Of a stretch of 64,000 nt of DNA, positions 34,702 to 43,656 are shown in pieces. Both the position numbers and the translations under genes were made by a program. This DNA is from Streptomyces sp. CB02058 (lineage in GTDB: Bacteria; Actinomycetota; Actinomycetes; Streptomycetales; Streptomycetaceae): assembly GCF_001905505.1 (NCBI RefSeq), contig NZ_LIPG01000003.1, positions 1 through 64,000 of the forward strand. Direction: 5' to 3'. The notes beneath the pieces were generated by a model, which had not been told where the DNA came from, did not search any database, and was given only the letters and a program-made list of their open reading frames with translations. Numbering within the stretch: the stretch's first letter is position 1; each line of letters starts with the position of its first letter.

Positions 34702-34734
34702 GGCACAAGCGCGCGGAAGACAGCGCGGGGTGCC
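34702..34734 (-). promoter_or_regulatory. Candidate attenuator hairpin before cysteine dioxygenase
   Basis: GGCAC (34702-34706) pairs with GTGCC (34730-34734) and CGCGC (34710-34714) with GCGCG (34723-34727). The hairpin lies in the 73 bases between the leader-peptide stop and the dioxygenase start, where an attenuator is expected. Confidence 0.45.
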
Positions 34735-34746
34735 GAAGGAAGCGAG

Positions 34747-34833
34747 TCAGCAGGACGGGCGACACACGCAGCCCGCATAGCGGACGAGGTCCATATGGAC
34801 CCTCCGCCACAGGCGCACATCGGTGTCGGTCAT
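34747..34833 (-). CDS. Cys-rich leader peptide (28 aa)
   Basis: The peptide MTDTDVRLWRRVHMDLVR continues YAGCVCRPSC and stops. It matches the family of short actinobacterial putative leader peptides with an R-x-H-x-DL-x-R core and a Cys-containing end, often found upstream of sulfur genes. Three of the last seven residues are cysteine. Ribosomes would stall there when cysteinyl-tRNA is scarce, and the downstream genes encode cysteine breakdown. No strong ribosome site precedes it. It was too short for routine gene finding and was identified from the motif. Confidence 0.7.
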   Translation of the reverse strand: MTDTDVRLWRRVHMDLVRYAGCVCRPSC

Positions 34834-34865
34834 GATCTGGAGTACACCATGTGCGCCTGCGGCGG

Positions 34866-36500
34866 TCAATTGACGTCCGCGGTCCTGTCGGAGCTCGCGG
34901 TGGTACGCGCCCTGTCCCCGTGCGCCGTGTCCGTGCCACCCCCACGCGCCGCGTCGGCCGCCGCGAAGAGCTCCGCGGGGCGCACCCCGTTGAACGCCGC
35001 GACAAGATGCCCGTCCGGCCTGACCAGCAGGACCGTGTGGGCCGTGGCGCCCGGATAGCTCTCGGTCACCAGGAGTTCGGCCTTCACGGGGAGGGCGTCC
35101 ACCGCTTCGACGAGCCGGGGCATGACGCCCGCGGTCAGCCAGTGCCGCCGGTCCCACACCCCGGTCCCGGGTGCGACCAGAATCACCAGCAGGGGCCCCC
35201 GGCCCAGCCGCTCACGCAGGCGTACCGCCGTCCCGTCGGGCGCCGTCACCCGCACATCGGCGACCGGCGCACCGGGCGCCGTCCCCACCGCGGCGTGTCC
35301 ATCGGCGCTTTGAGGCGAAAGGGGGGAGTGCGTGTACGAGGGGGGTGCGCCCAGCGGTCCGCATCCCAGATGCCCGTCGGCCAGCAGCGTGTCGTGCCCC
35401 CGTGTGCTCCCGGGCATCAGCGTCCGCAGGCCCCCGCCGCCCCGCAGTATCGGCAACGACTGGTCGGCCGCGCGGAGCCTGGAGGCGACTGCGGCCCTGC
35501 GCTCGGCCTGGTAGCTGTCGAGCAGCAGTTCGGAGGCTCCCTGGTGCCAGGCCTGCGCCAGTTTCCAGGCCAGGTTCTCGGCGTCCCTCAGTCCCTCGTC
35601 CACACCCTGGGTACCGAGCGCGCCCAGCAGATGGGCGGCGTCCCCCGCCAGGAAGGCACGCTTGGACCGCCACTTCCTGGCCAGCCGGTGGTGGAGCGTG
35701 TAGACGCCGGTGTCCAGCAGGTCGTAGGGCGGTGTCTCACCGCACCAGCCCTCGAGCGTGTCGCGGATCCGGGAGATCAGGGCATCGGGGGTGACCAGCT
35801 CGCCGCGCGGCGGAAGGAGCCAGTCCAGCCGCCAGACCCCGTCTGGCAGCGGTCGCGCGGTGACCTCGGCGCCACCGGTACGCCACGGCGGGGCGCGGTG
35901 GAGCACGGCCTCGCCGGGCCAGGGAAGTTCGGCGCGCAGCGCGGCGACGGCGTGACGCTCCACCGCCGTACGGCCGGGGAACCGGATGTCCAGCAGCTTG
36001 CGCACGGTGGACCGGGCCCCGTCGCAGCCGACGAGGTAACTCCCGCGCCACCAGGTCGATCCCGGCTCCCGGGTGTGCACCGTGACCCCGTGCGCGTCCT
36101 GCTCCAGGGTGTCGACCCTGCTGAACGGCACCATGCTGACCAGGTCCTGCGCGGCGACCGCAGCCCGCAGCCCCCGGGTGAGCGCGTGCTGGGGCAGATG
36201 GACCGGCGAGGGCAGCGGTACGGTCCCCTCCTCCTCGCCCAGCGGCACGGCCCGGACCAGCTGCTTGCGGCGGACCGAGCGCCAGCCGGCCCAGCGCAGG
36301 CCCTCGTCGTGCAGTGCGGGACAGCCGAGGCGTTCCATCAGATCGGCGGTGTCCTCGCGCAGTACGACGGTGCGCGCGGGGCGGGGTTCCTCCTTGCCCG
36401 GTCCCTCGTCGAGCAGGACGGAGGGAACACCCTGGGCGGCCAGGGCCAGCGACAGCGACAGGCCGACCGGCCCGGCGCCGACGACGATCACCGGGTCCAC
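34866..36500 (-). CDS. FAD-dependent aromatic-ring monooxygenase
   Basis: This 544-residue flavoprotein belongs to the PheA/TfdB/RdmE group of hydroxylases. It has the FAD fold VVGAGPVGLSLSLALAAQG at the N-terminus, the DG motif in GCDGARSTVRK, the GD motif AFLAGDAAHLLGALGTQGVDEGLRDAENLAWKL-type segment, and a C-terminal thioredoxin-like domain (about 400-520). The likely reaction is NAD(P)H-dependent hydroxylation of an aromatic compound. The substrate is unknown and no catabolic or antibiotic genes are adjacent. The GTG at 36500 follows GGAGGG and is preferred to an ATG at 36593. Confidence 0.82.
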   Translation of the reverse strand: MDPVIVVGAGPVGLSLSLALAAQGVPSVLLDEGPGKEEPRPARTVVLREDTADLMERLGCPALHDEGLRWAGWRSVRRKQLVRAVPLGEEEGTVPLPSPVHLPQHALTRGLRAAVAAQDLVSMVPFSRVDTLEQDAHGVTVHTREPGSTWWRGSYLVGCDGARSTVRKLLDIRFPGRTAVERHAVAALRAELPWPGEAVLHRAPPWRTGGAEVTARPLPDGVWRLDWLLPPRGELVTPDALISRIRDTLEGWCGETPPYDLLDTGVYTLHHRLARKWRSKRAFLAGDAAHLLGALGTQGVDEGLRDAENLAWKLAQAWHQGASELLLDSYQAERRAAVASRLRAADQSLPILRGGGGLRTLMPGSTRGHDTLLADGHLGCGPLGAPPSYTHSPLSPQSADGHAAVGTAPGAPVADVRVTAPDGTAVRLRERLGRGPLLVILVAPGTGVWDRRHWLTAGVMPRLVEAVDALPVKAELLVTESYPGATAHTVLLVRPDGHLVAAFNGVRPAELFAAADAARGGGTDTAHGDRARTTASSDRTADVN

Positions 36501-36582
36501 GGTGTGATCCCTCCGGCGCCGGTCGTCGGGGTCGAGGGGGAGGAGGGGGTTGCGGCGGCGGTTGTTCGGGGCGGGATCACAG

Positions 36583-36605
36583 AACGTATGCAACCCACTG
36601 TGGGT
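36583..36605 (-). promoter_or_regulatory. Promoter and operator-like palindrome of the monooxygenase gene
   Basis: A perfect palindrome, ACCCAC-T-GTGGGT (36593-36605), abuts a TACGTT -10-like box (minus strand, 36588-36583), about 85 bases before the start codon. It resembles a repressor site, but no regulator gene is adjacent. Confidence 0.45.
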
Positions 36606-36632
36606 GCGTGCGTCAAGTGACCCGGGAACGTG

Positions 36633-36666
36633 GCGGGGGGCGCGGCGTGATCGCCGCGCCCCCCGC
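36633..36666 (-). terminator. Terminator of gluABCD
   Basis: A perfect 15-bp stem (36633-36647 with 36652-36666, loop TGAT) lies 23 bases beyond the gluD stop. Confidence 0.8.
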
Positions 36667-36689
36667 TCCTGGCCAGTTCCGACCGTACG

Positions 36690-37601
36690 TCAGACCTGGT
36701 CGCTGCCACCGGTTTTCGTCGCAGGCGCCTCGATGATCTCGAGGCCACCACCGGGCGCTGCGCCGACGACCGCGCCGGTGCTCTTCTTGCCGCGCCGGAG
36801 CCGCCGCTCCAGCCAGCTCGCGAGAGAGGTCAGGGCGAAGTTCAGGGCGAGGTAGATCACCGCGATGATCGTGAAACACGCGATGGTGTTCGACCCGTAG
36901 TTCGCTGCCATCGGCCGGACCGAGGCGAGCAGTTCCGGGAAGCTGAGCACCGCGCCACCGAGGGCGGTGTCCTTCACGATCACCACGAGCTGGCTGACGA
37001 TGGCCGGGAGCATGGCCGTGACCGCCTGGGGCAGCAGCACGAAGACCATCGTCTGGCCCTTGCGCATGCCGATCGCCTTGGCCGCGTCCGACTGTCCGCG
37101 GGGGAGTGTCAGGATGCCGGCCCGCACGATCTCGGCGAGGACCGAGGCGTTGTAGAGGACCAGTCCCGTCACAACCGCGTACAGCAGACGGGTGTCCGGT
37201 TCCAGGGTGGTGTACTCGGAGTAGACCGCGTTGGCGATGATCATCAGGAGCAGTACGGGGATGGCGCGGAAGAACTCCACGACCACGCCGCTCGGTACGC
37301 GCACCCAGCGGTGGTCCGAGAGCCGCCCGATGCCGAACAGCGCGCCCAGCGGCAGAGCGATGAGCAGGGCGAAGAACGCCGCCTTGATCGTGTTCTGGAA
37401 GCCCGGCCAGATGTACGTCTCCCAGGCCTGGGTGTCGGTGAAGAACGGCTTCCACTTGACCCAGTCGAGCTGGTTCTTTTCGGCGAGGCCGTCGTACACC
37501 CACCACAGCACCGCTGCGGCAGCCAGCACGAACAGAACGGTGTACAGGATGTTGCGCCGCTTGGCGCGGGGCCCCTGCGCGTCGTAGAGGACGGAACTCA
37601 T
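36690..37601 (-). CDS. gluD: Glutamate ABC transporter permease GluD
   Basis: This 303-residue inner-membrane permease belongs to the polar amino acid family. It has a basic N-terminus, a first helix (NILYTVLFVLAAAAVLWWVYDGL), the HisM-type permease core from about residue 65, and the cytoplasmic EAA loop (RAGILTLPRGQSDAAKAIGM) that contacts GluA. The C-terminal 35 residues are a polar tail. Its ATG overlaps the gluC stop by four bases. It forms the channel together with GluC. Confidence 0.9.
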   Translation of the reverse strand: MSSVLYDAQGPRAKRRNILYTVLFVLAAAAVLWWVYDGLAEKNQLDWVKWKPFFTDTQAWETYIWPGFQNTIKAAFFALLIALPLGALFGIGRLSDHRWVRVPSGVVVEFFRAIPVLLLMIIANAVYSEYTTLEPDTRLLYAVVTGLVLYNASVLAEIVRAGILTLPRGQSDAAKAIGMRKGQTMVFVLLPQAVTAMLPAIVSQLVVIVKDTALGGAVLSFPELLASVRPMAANYGSNTIACFTIIAVIYLALNFALTSLASWLERRLRRGKKSTGAVVGAAPGGGLEIIEAPATKTGGSDQV

Positions 37602-38266
37602 CGCTTCACCGCCACCTTCTTGGCGACCCAGCCGAGGATGAGGCCGGTCGGGAGGGTCAGGATGATGAAGCCGAGGATGAACACACCCGCGATCAGCAGC
37701 AGCTGGGCCTCGTTCTCGATCATTTCCTTCATCAGGTACGAGGCTTCCGCGACCCCGATCGCCGCTGCGACGGTGGTGTTCTTCGTCAGCGCGATGAGCA
37801 CGTTGGACAGCGGGTTGACCACGGACCGGAACGCCTGCGGGAGCACGATCAGTCGCAGCACCTGGGTGAAGCTGAGCCCGAGTGCCCGGGCCGCCTCGGC
37901 CTGGCCGACCGGCACCGTGTTGATGCCCGAACGAAGGGCCTCGCACACGAACGACGCGGTGTAGACGACGAAGGCGAGCACCGCGAGCCGGAAGTTGATG
38001 ACCTTGAAGTCGCCACCGCCCCCGAGCGTGATCTGGAGGGTCTGGAAGAGGCCCAGCGAGGCGAAGACGATGATCACGGTCAGCGGAATGTTCCGGACCA
38101 CGTTCACGTAGGCGGTCGCGAAACCGCGCATCAGAGGGACCGGGCTGACCCTCATGCCGGCCAGCAGCGTTCCCCATATGAGGGAGCCGAGGGCGGAGAA
38201 CACGGTGAGCTTCACCGTGATCCAGAAGGCCCCCAGCAGGTCATAACCATCAAGAAAGTCGAACAC
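37598..38266 (-). CDS. gluC: Glutamate ABC transporter permease GluC
   Basis: This 222-residue permease is the shorter partner of GluD, with about five membrane helices. Its EAA loop is visible in CEALRSGINTVPVGQAEAARALGL. The GTG at 38266 follows GGGAGATC. A strong hairpin separates it from gluB, which probably lowers permease output relative to the binding protein. Confidence 0.9.
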   Translation of the reverse strand: MFDFLDGYDLLGAFWITVKLTVFSALGSLIWGTLLAGMRVSPVPLMRGFATAYVNVVRNIPLTVIIVFASLGLFQTLQITLGGGGDFKVINFRLAVLAFVVYTASFVCEALRSGINTVPVGQAEAARALGLSFTQVLRLIVLPQAFRSVVNPLSNVLIALTKNTTVAAAIGVAEASYLMKEMIENEAQLLLIAGVFILGFIILTLPTGLILGWVAKKVAVKR

Positions 38267-38298
38267 GATCTCCCGTGCTTCCGCGTGTAGGAGGGCGC

Positions 38299-38327
38299 GG
38301 CGCGCCGCCGTTCAGCGGCGGCGCGCC
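38299..38327 (-). promoter_or_regulatory. Intercistronic hairpin between gluB and gluC
   Basis: A perfect 12-bp GC-rich stem (38299-38310 with 38316-38327, loop TTCAG) lies 14 bases after the gluB stop. It could be a partial terminator or an mRNA-stabilising structure that raises binding-protein levels. Confidence 0.65.
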
Positions 38328-38341
38328 CGGTCAGCCCTGCT

Positions 38342-39184
38342 TCACTTGACGACGTTGCCGATCTTCGGAGCTTCCTCGTTCTTGTAGCCGGCGGGACCGA
38401 AGTTCGCGTCCACGGCCTTCTGCCACGAGCCGTCCGAGACCATCTTGGTCAGCGCGTCGTCGATCTTCTTCTTGAGGTCGGCGTCGCCCTTCTTCAGGCC
38501 GATGCCGTAGTTCTCGTTGGTCATCTTGAAGCCGGCCAGCTTGAACTTGCCCTTGTTGGCGTCCTGCGAGGCGTAGCCGGCCAGGATGCTGTCGTCCGTG
38601 GTCAGCGCGTCCACGGCCTTGTTCTCGAGGCCGGTCAGGCACTCGGAGTAGCCGCCGTACTCCTGGAGCTGCGCCTTCGGGGCGAGCTTGTCCTTGACGT
38701 TCTGCGCCGAGGTCGAGCCGGTGACCGAGCAGAGCTTCTTGTTGTTCAGGTCCTCGGGCGACTTGATCGTGTCGTCGTCCGCGCGGACCAGGATGTCCTG
38801 GTGGGCGAGGAGGTACGGACCGGCGAAGTCGACCTTCTGCAGGCGCTCGTCGTTGATCGAGTAGGAGGCGGCGATGAACTTGACGTCACCGCGGGAGATG
38901 GCGGTCTCGCGGTCGGCGCTCTTCGTCTCCTTGAACTCGATGTCCTTGGCGTCGTAGCCGAGTTCCTTGGCGACGTAGGTGGCGACATCGACGTCGAAGC
39001 CGGTGAACTTGCCGTCCGGGGTCTTCAGACCGATGCCCGGCTGGTCGATCTTGATGCCGATGGTGATCTTGCCGCCACCTCCGGAACCCGAGGCGTCGTC
39101 CTTGTCGTCGGAGCCACAGGCGGTGGCGGTGAGGGCGAGGGCGAGCACGGCGGCCGAGGCGGCGGTGACCTTGCGAAGCTGCAT
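38342..39184 (-). CDS. gluB: Glutamate-binding lipoprotein GluB
   Basis: This 280-residue extracellular solute-binding protein (family 3) delivers glutamate to the GluCD permease. A signal peptide (MQLRKVTAASAAVLALALTA) ends in a lipobox-like TATAC, whose cysteine near residue 23 would be lipid-modified. A short Asp/Ser/Gly linker follows. FTGFDVDVATYVAKELGY and AASYSINDERLQKVDFAGPY are family hallmarks. The gene lies 63 bases downstream of gluA. Confidence 0.92.
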   Translation of the reverse strand: MQLRKVTAASAAVLALALTATACGSDDKDDASGSGGGGKITIGIKIDQPGIGLKTPDGKFTGFDVDVATYVAKELGYDAKDIEFKETKSADRETAISRGDVKFIAASYSINDERLQKVDFAGPYLLAHQDILVRADDDTIKSPEDLNNKKLCSVTGSTSAQNVKDKLAPKAQLQEYGGYSECLTGLENKAVDALTTDDSILAGYASQDANKGKFKLAGFKMTNENYGIGLKKGDADLKKKIDDALTKMVSDGSWQKAVDANFGPAGYKNEEAPKIGNVVK

Positions 39185-39247
39185 GATTCTTTTCCCTGGG
39201 TTGACGCGATGTGGGTGTTCAGCCGGTGCGTGACCAGCTGTGCGGGA

Positions 39248-40033
<786 letters not shown>

Positions 40034-40428
40034 CGGCTTCTTGCTCCGTCCTCCTCGGTTAGGGAAGGACCCTAGTGACGCAGTGCTACCAACGTCATTA
40101 CATCTGAGCGGAAATTGAGCATAACGATCCGGCCGCAACCGGACACACCGCGTGAACGGGACGCCACGGCGCGCTCGGAGGCGTACCGGGTGGGTAACGG
40201 AAACCTGGTGGTAACGGGCAGGGGCTTGACTGGCGTACCCGTCATCGGCGTGGATGCCCTGGTACGGGATGAAGTGAATCGTCGCCGTACGGGAAGGTTC
40301 GCCGGACTGAACACCGGTGTACGGTCACGCACGGTTCCCGGGCGCTGTCCCGTACCCCGGAGACGTACGGGAGCCGGGATACGAGTCCGAGCCACCAGGT
40401 GGCGACAGAAGAGGCGGAGAGGGGGGTC
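40034..40428. promoter_or_regulatory. Divergent control region gluA / gluR with direct repeats
   Basis: This 395-base region has no gene and must hold both promoters. GGTGGGTAACGG (40189-40200) and GGTGGTAACGG (40207-40217) are direct repeats about 17 bases apart, a spacing suited to an OmpR-type regulator. GTACGGGA-like motifs recur near 40261, 40286 and 40365. TTGACT (40226-40231) could be a -35 box for gluR with a weak GTGGAT 18 bases on. An AT-rich patch near 40095-40125 probably serves gluA. Confidence 0.5.
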
Positions 40429-41121
40429 ATGAGACTGCTGCTCGTTGAGGACGACGACCACGTCGCGGCGGCCCTGTCCGCCGTGCTCGCACGCCACGGC
40501 TTCCAGGTCGTCCACGCCCGCAGCGGCGAGGAGGCCCTGAAGGCGCTGCTGCCGGCCGACAAGGAGCCCTTCGGGGTCGTGCTCCTGGACCTCGGGCTGC
40601 CCGACCAGGACGGCTACGAGGTGTGCGGAAAGATCCGCAAGCGCTCCGCGATCCCCGTGATCATGGTGACCGCGCGGTCCGACGTCCGCTCGCGCATCCA
40701 CGGCCTTAACCTCGGCGCCGACGACTACGTCGTGAAGCCCTACGACACCGGTGAGCTCCTGGCCCGCATCCACGCCGTCGCCCGGCGCAGGCCGTCCGGC
40801 GAGGACACCGGGCAGACCCCGCTCGCCGCCCTGCTGCTCGGCCCGGTCCGGATCGAGCTGCCCACCCGCCGGGTCAGCGTCGAGGGCCAGGAGGTCCAGC
40901 TCACCCGCAAGGAGTTCGACCTGCTCGCGCTGCTCGCGCAGCGCCCCGGTGTGGTCTTCCGCCGCGAGCAGATCATCAGCGAGGTGTGGCGGACCAGCTG
41001 GGAGGGAACGGGCCGCACGCTGGAGGTGCACGTGGCGTCGCTGCGCTCCAAGCTGCGGCTGCCCGCGCTGATCGAGACCGTACGAGGAGTCGGCTACCGG
41101 CTCGTCCAGCCCTCGGCCTGA
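40429..41121 (+). CDS. gluR: OmpR-family response regulator GluR
   Basis: This 230-residue regulator has a receiver domain (LLVEDDDHVAAALSAVL, phospho-acceptor D54 in VLLDLGLPDQDG, lysine in VVKPYD). A winged-helix DNA-binding domain follows (about 130-228; LTRKEFDLLALLAQRPGVVFRREQI and VASLRSKLR). It diverges from gluABCD and precedes its sensor kinase. In S. coelicolor, from memory, GluR-GluK senses glutamate and controls this transporter. The ATG at 40429 follows GGAGAGGGGGG. Confidence 0.88.
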   Translation: MRLLLVEDDDHVAAALSAVLARHGFQVVHARSGEEALKALLPADKEPFGVVLLDLGLPDQDGYEVCGKIRKRSAIPVIMVTARSDVRSRIHGLNLGADDYVVKPYDTGELLARIHAVARRRPSGEDTGQTPLAALLLGPVRIELPTRRVSVEGQEVQLTRKEFDLLALLAQRPGVVFRREQIISEVWRTSWEGTGRTLEVHVASLRSKLRLPALIETVRGVGYRLVQPSA

Positions 41122-41136
41122 GGACGTACGCTCCCG

Positions 41137-42531
41137 GTGCGCACCCGTCTGCTCCCCCTGCTCATCGTCCTGATGGCCGCCGTGCTGCTCGCCCTCGGCT
41201 TCCCCCTCGCCGTGCGGGTGGCCGCCGCGGAACAGCAGCGGGTCGTCATCGACCGGATCGACGACACCGCGCGCTTCGGCGCGCTGGCCCAGTTCGTCAG
41301 CGAGCCCGCCGGGGGCACGGACGAGCGGCAGCGGACCCTGCAGACCGAACTCGAGGCCTACGACTCGGTGTACGGCATCAGGGCCGGCGTCTTCTACCGG
41401 GACGACCGGGCCCTCGCGAAGGCACCCGCCGCCTGGTCCCTGCCCGTCGAGGGGGAGGGACGCGAGGCGTTCCAGGAGGCACTGCTCGGCCGCCGCTCCC
41501 ACGACCCGCCCCAGGTCTGGCCCTGGCAGGACGGCCGCATCGTCGTCGCCTCCCCGGTCGTACGCGACGGAGACGTGGTCGCCGTCGTGGTCACCGAGTC
41601 CCCCACCGGGGACATGCGCTCCCGCATACTCCGCGGCTGGCTGCTCATCGCCCTCGGGGAGGGCCTGGCCATGCTGGTGGCGGTCGGTGCCGCGTTCCGC
41701 CTCACGGGCTGGGTGCTCCTGCCCGTACGGGTCCTGGACGCCGCCGCCCACGACATTGCGAGCGGCCGGATGAGATCCCGGGTCGTCGCGTCCGGAGGCC
41801 CCCCGGAACTACGGCGCCTGGCCCGCTCGTTCAACGAGATGGCCGACAACGTCGAAGAAGTCCTGGAGCAGCAGCGCGCGTTCGTCGCCGACGCCTCGCA
41901 CCAGTTGCGCAACCCCCTGGCCGCGCTCCTGCTCCGGATCGAGCTCCTCGCGCTCGAACTCCCCGAGGGCAACGAGGAGATCGCATCCGTCCGTACGGAG
42001 GGCAAGCGGCTCGCCCAGGTCCTGGACGACCTGCTGGACCTCGCCCTGGCCGAACACGCGGCGGCCGATCTCCAGCTGACCGACATCGCCGCCCTCGCGG
42101 GTGAACGGGTCGCCTCGTGGCGTCCGCTGGCCGAGGAGAAGGGCGTACGGCTGACGCTGGAAGGAGCGCCCGCGGTGACCGGCTGGGCGGATGCCATCGC
42201 CCTCTCCAGCGCGCTGGACGCCGTCATCGACAACGCGCTGAAGTTCACCCCGGCAGGGGAGGAGGTCCGCGTGACGGCGGGCACCGACGGCCCCGGCGCC
42301 ACGGTCGTCGTCGCCGACCGCGGCCCAGGGCTGACCGAGAAGGAGCTGGAGCGCGTCGGCGACCGCTTCTGGCGCAGCGGCCGGCACCAGAACATCAAGG
42401 GATCGGGACTCGGGCTCTCCATCTCGCGCGCCCTGCTCGCGGCGGGCGGCGGATCGATCGGCTACGCCCCGCACGAGCCGCACGGCCTGCGGGTGACCGT
42501 CACGGTGCCGCGCGACGCTCCGCACACCTGA
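41137..42531 (+). CDS. gluK: Sensor histidine kinase GluK
   Basis: This 464-residue membrane kinase has an N-terminal helix (LLPLLIVLMAAVLLALGFPLAV), an extracytoplasmic sensor region of about 130 residues, and a second helix (about 165-190). A HAMP domain with ASGRMRSRV, HisKA with ADASHQLRNPLAA (H255) and an HATPase domain (DNALKFTP, GSGLGLSI) follow. It starts with GTG 15 bases after gluR and has no ribosome site of its own, so it is probably coupled. The sensor region should bind glutamate or read transporter state, by analogy with S. coelicolor. Confidence 0.87.
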   Translation: MRTRLLPLLIVLMAAVLLALGFPLAVRVAAAEQQRVVIDRIDDTARFGALAQFVSEPAGGTDERQRTLQTELEAYDSVYGIRAGVFYRDDRALAKAPAAWSLPVEGEGREAFQEALLGRRSHDPPQVWPWQDGRIVVASPVVRDGDVVAVVVTESPTGDMRSRILRGWLLIALGEGLAMLVAVGAAFRLTGWVLLPVRVLDAAAHDIASGRMRSRVVASGGPPELRRLARSFNEMADNVEEVLEQQRAFVADASHQLRNPLAALLLRIELLALELPEGNEEIASVRTEGKRLAQVLDDLLDLALAEHAAADLQLTDIAALAGERVASWRPLAEEKGVRLTLEGAPAVTGWADAIALSSALDAVIDNALKFTPAGEEVRVTAGTDGPGATVVVADRGPGLTEKELERVGDRFWRSGRHQNIKGSGLGLSISRALLAAGGGSIGYAPHEPHGLRVTVTVPRDAPHT

Positions 42532-42551
42532 GAGGGGCCGCCGGGGGCCCG

Positions 42552-43550
42552 TCAGGGCTTGGCGGAGCGGTAGTAGCGGCTGGCGCCGTCGTGCAGCGGC
42601 AGCGGATCGGTGTAGATCGCCGTCCGGAGGTCCACCAGCTGCGCCGAGTGCACCTCACGGCCGATCCGGTCGCGGCTGTCGATCACGGTGCGGGTGAAGG
42701 CCTCGGTCATCAGCGGGTCCGTGCGGTCCGTGGTGATCAGCAGATTGGACACCGCGACCGTCTGCACGGCCTGCCCCTGCTGCGCGTCGTCGTAGGCGTC
42801 GGCCGGCATCACGGCCGAACGGTAGTAGCGGGTGGACCCGCCGACCGCCTGGAGCTCGGTGATCAGCGCGTCCTCCAGCGGCACCAGCCGGATCGCGAAC
42901 TTCTCCGAGAGATCCTGGACGGCGGCGGTGGGCAGCCCGCCGGACCAGAAGAAGGCATCGATCCGGCCGTCCGCGAGCCTCTCCGGCATCGTGTCGATCC
43001 CGGCGTGGACGGGGGTGATGTCCCCGGTCGGATCGAGGCCCGCCGCGTTCATCAGCCGGTCCGCGACGAGCAGCACCCCGGACCCCTTCTGCCCCACACC
43101 GATCCGCTTGCCGCGCAGGTCGGCGACCTTCCGGATCCCCGAGTCCCTGGGCACGATCAGCTGGACGTAGTCGTCGTACAGCCGGACGCAACCCCGCAGC
43201 CGCTCGGCGCCGGGCTTCCCGCTCTGCAGATACGTGGCGACGGCGTCGGCGGTGGCGATCGTGAAGTCGGCCTTCCCGGTCGCGACCCGCTCGACGTTCT
43301 GCTGGGAGCCCTCGCTGTTGCGGAGCCGTATCGACACCTTGGGCATGTCCTTGGCGAGGGCGCCTTCCAGCCGTTGTCCGTAGCGCTGGTAGACCCCGCT
43401 GCGTACGCCGGTTGAGAAGGTGAGGGAGCCGCTCGGCTCCTCCTCGCCGATCGGCAGCACCCACCACAGCAGCAGTCCGAGCACGACGGCGACGGCGGCG
43501 CCCCCCTGAAGGGTGCGCCGCCGCCCGAAACGGGACAGTGCGTGCGGCAT
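42552..43550 (-). CDS. TAXI-family solute-binding protein, membrane-anchored
   Basis: This 332-residue protein matches TAXI-type binding proteins of TRAP transporters (FSTGVRSGVYQRYGQRLEGAL near the start, later GIRKVADLRGKRIGVGQKGSG and FFWSGGLPTAAV). An uncleaved-looking helix (about 15-33; GGAAVAVVLGLLLWWVLP) without a lipobox anchors it outside the membrane. No TRAP permease gene is nearby, so it may serve a distant transporter or act as a sensor. It converges with gluK with 20 bases between. CAGGAT lies six bases before the ATG and could be either a -10 box or a ribosome site. Confidence 0.8.
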   Translation of the reverse strand: MPHALSRFGRRRTLQGGAAVAVVLGLLLWWVLPIGEEEPSGSLTFSTGVRSGVYQRYGQRLEGALAKDMPKVSIRLRNSEGSQQNVERVATGKADFTIATADAVATYLQSGKPGAERLRGCVRLYDDYVQLIVPRDSGIRKVADLRGKRIGVGQKGSGVLLVADRLMNAAGLDPTGDITPVHAGIDTMPERLADGRIDAFFWSGGLPTAAVQDLSEKFAIRLVPLEDALITELQAVGGSTRYYRSAVMPADAYDDAQQGQAVQTVAVSNLLITTDRTDPLMTEAFTRTVIDSRDRIGREVHSAQLVDLRTAIYTDPLPLHDGASRYYRSAKP

Positions 43551-43656
43551 GGCGCGATCCTGCCATTCGCGTGCCCGTGCTGGCCAGGGCGGACAGGTCA
43601 CACGCCCGGGGGCCCGCGCCGGGCGGACGGGGCCGCGCGGGTGCCCCGCCCTTCCG

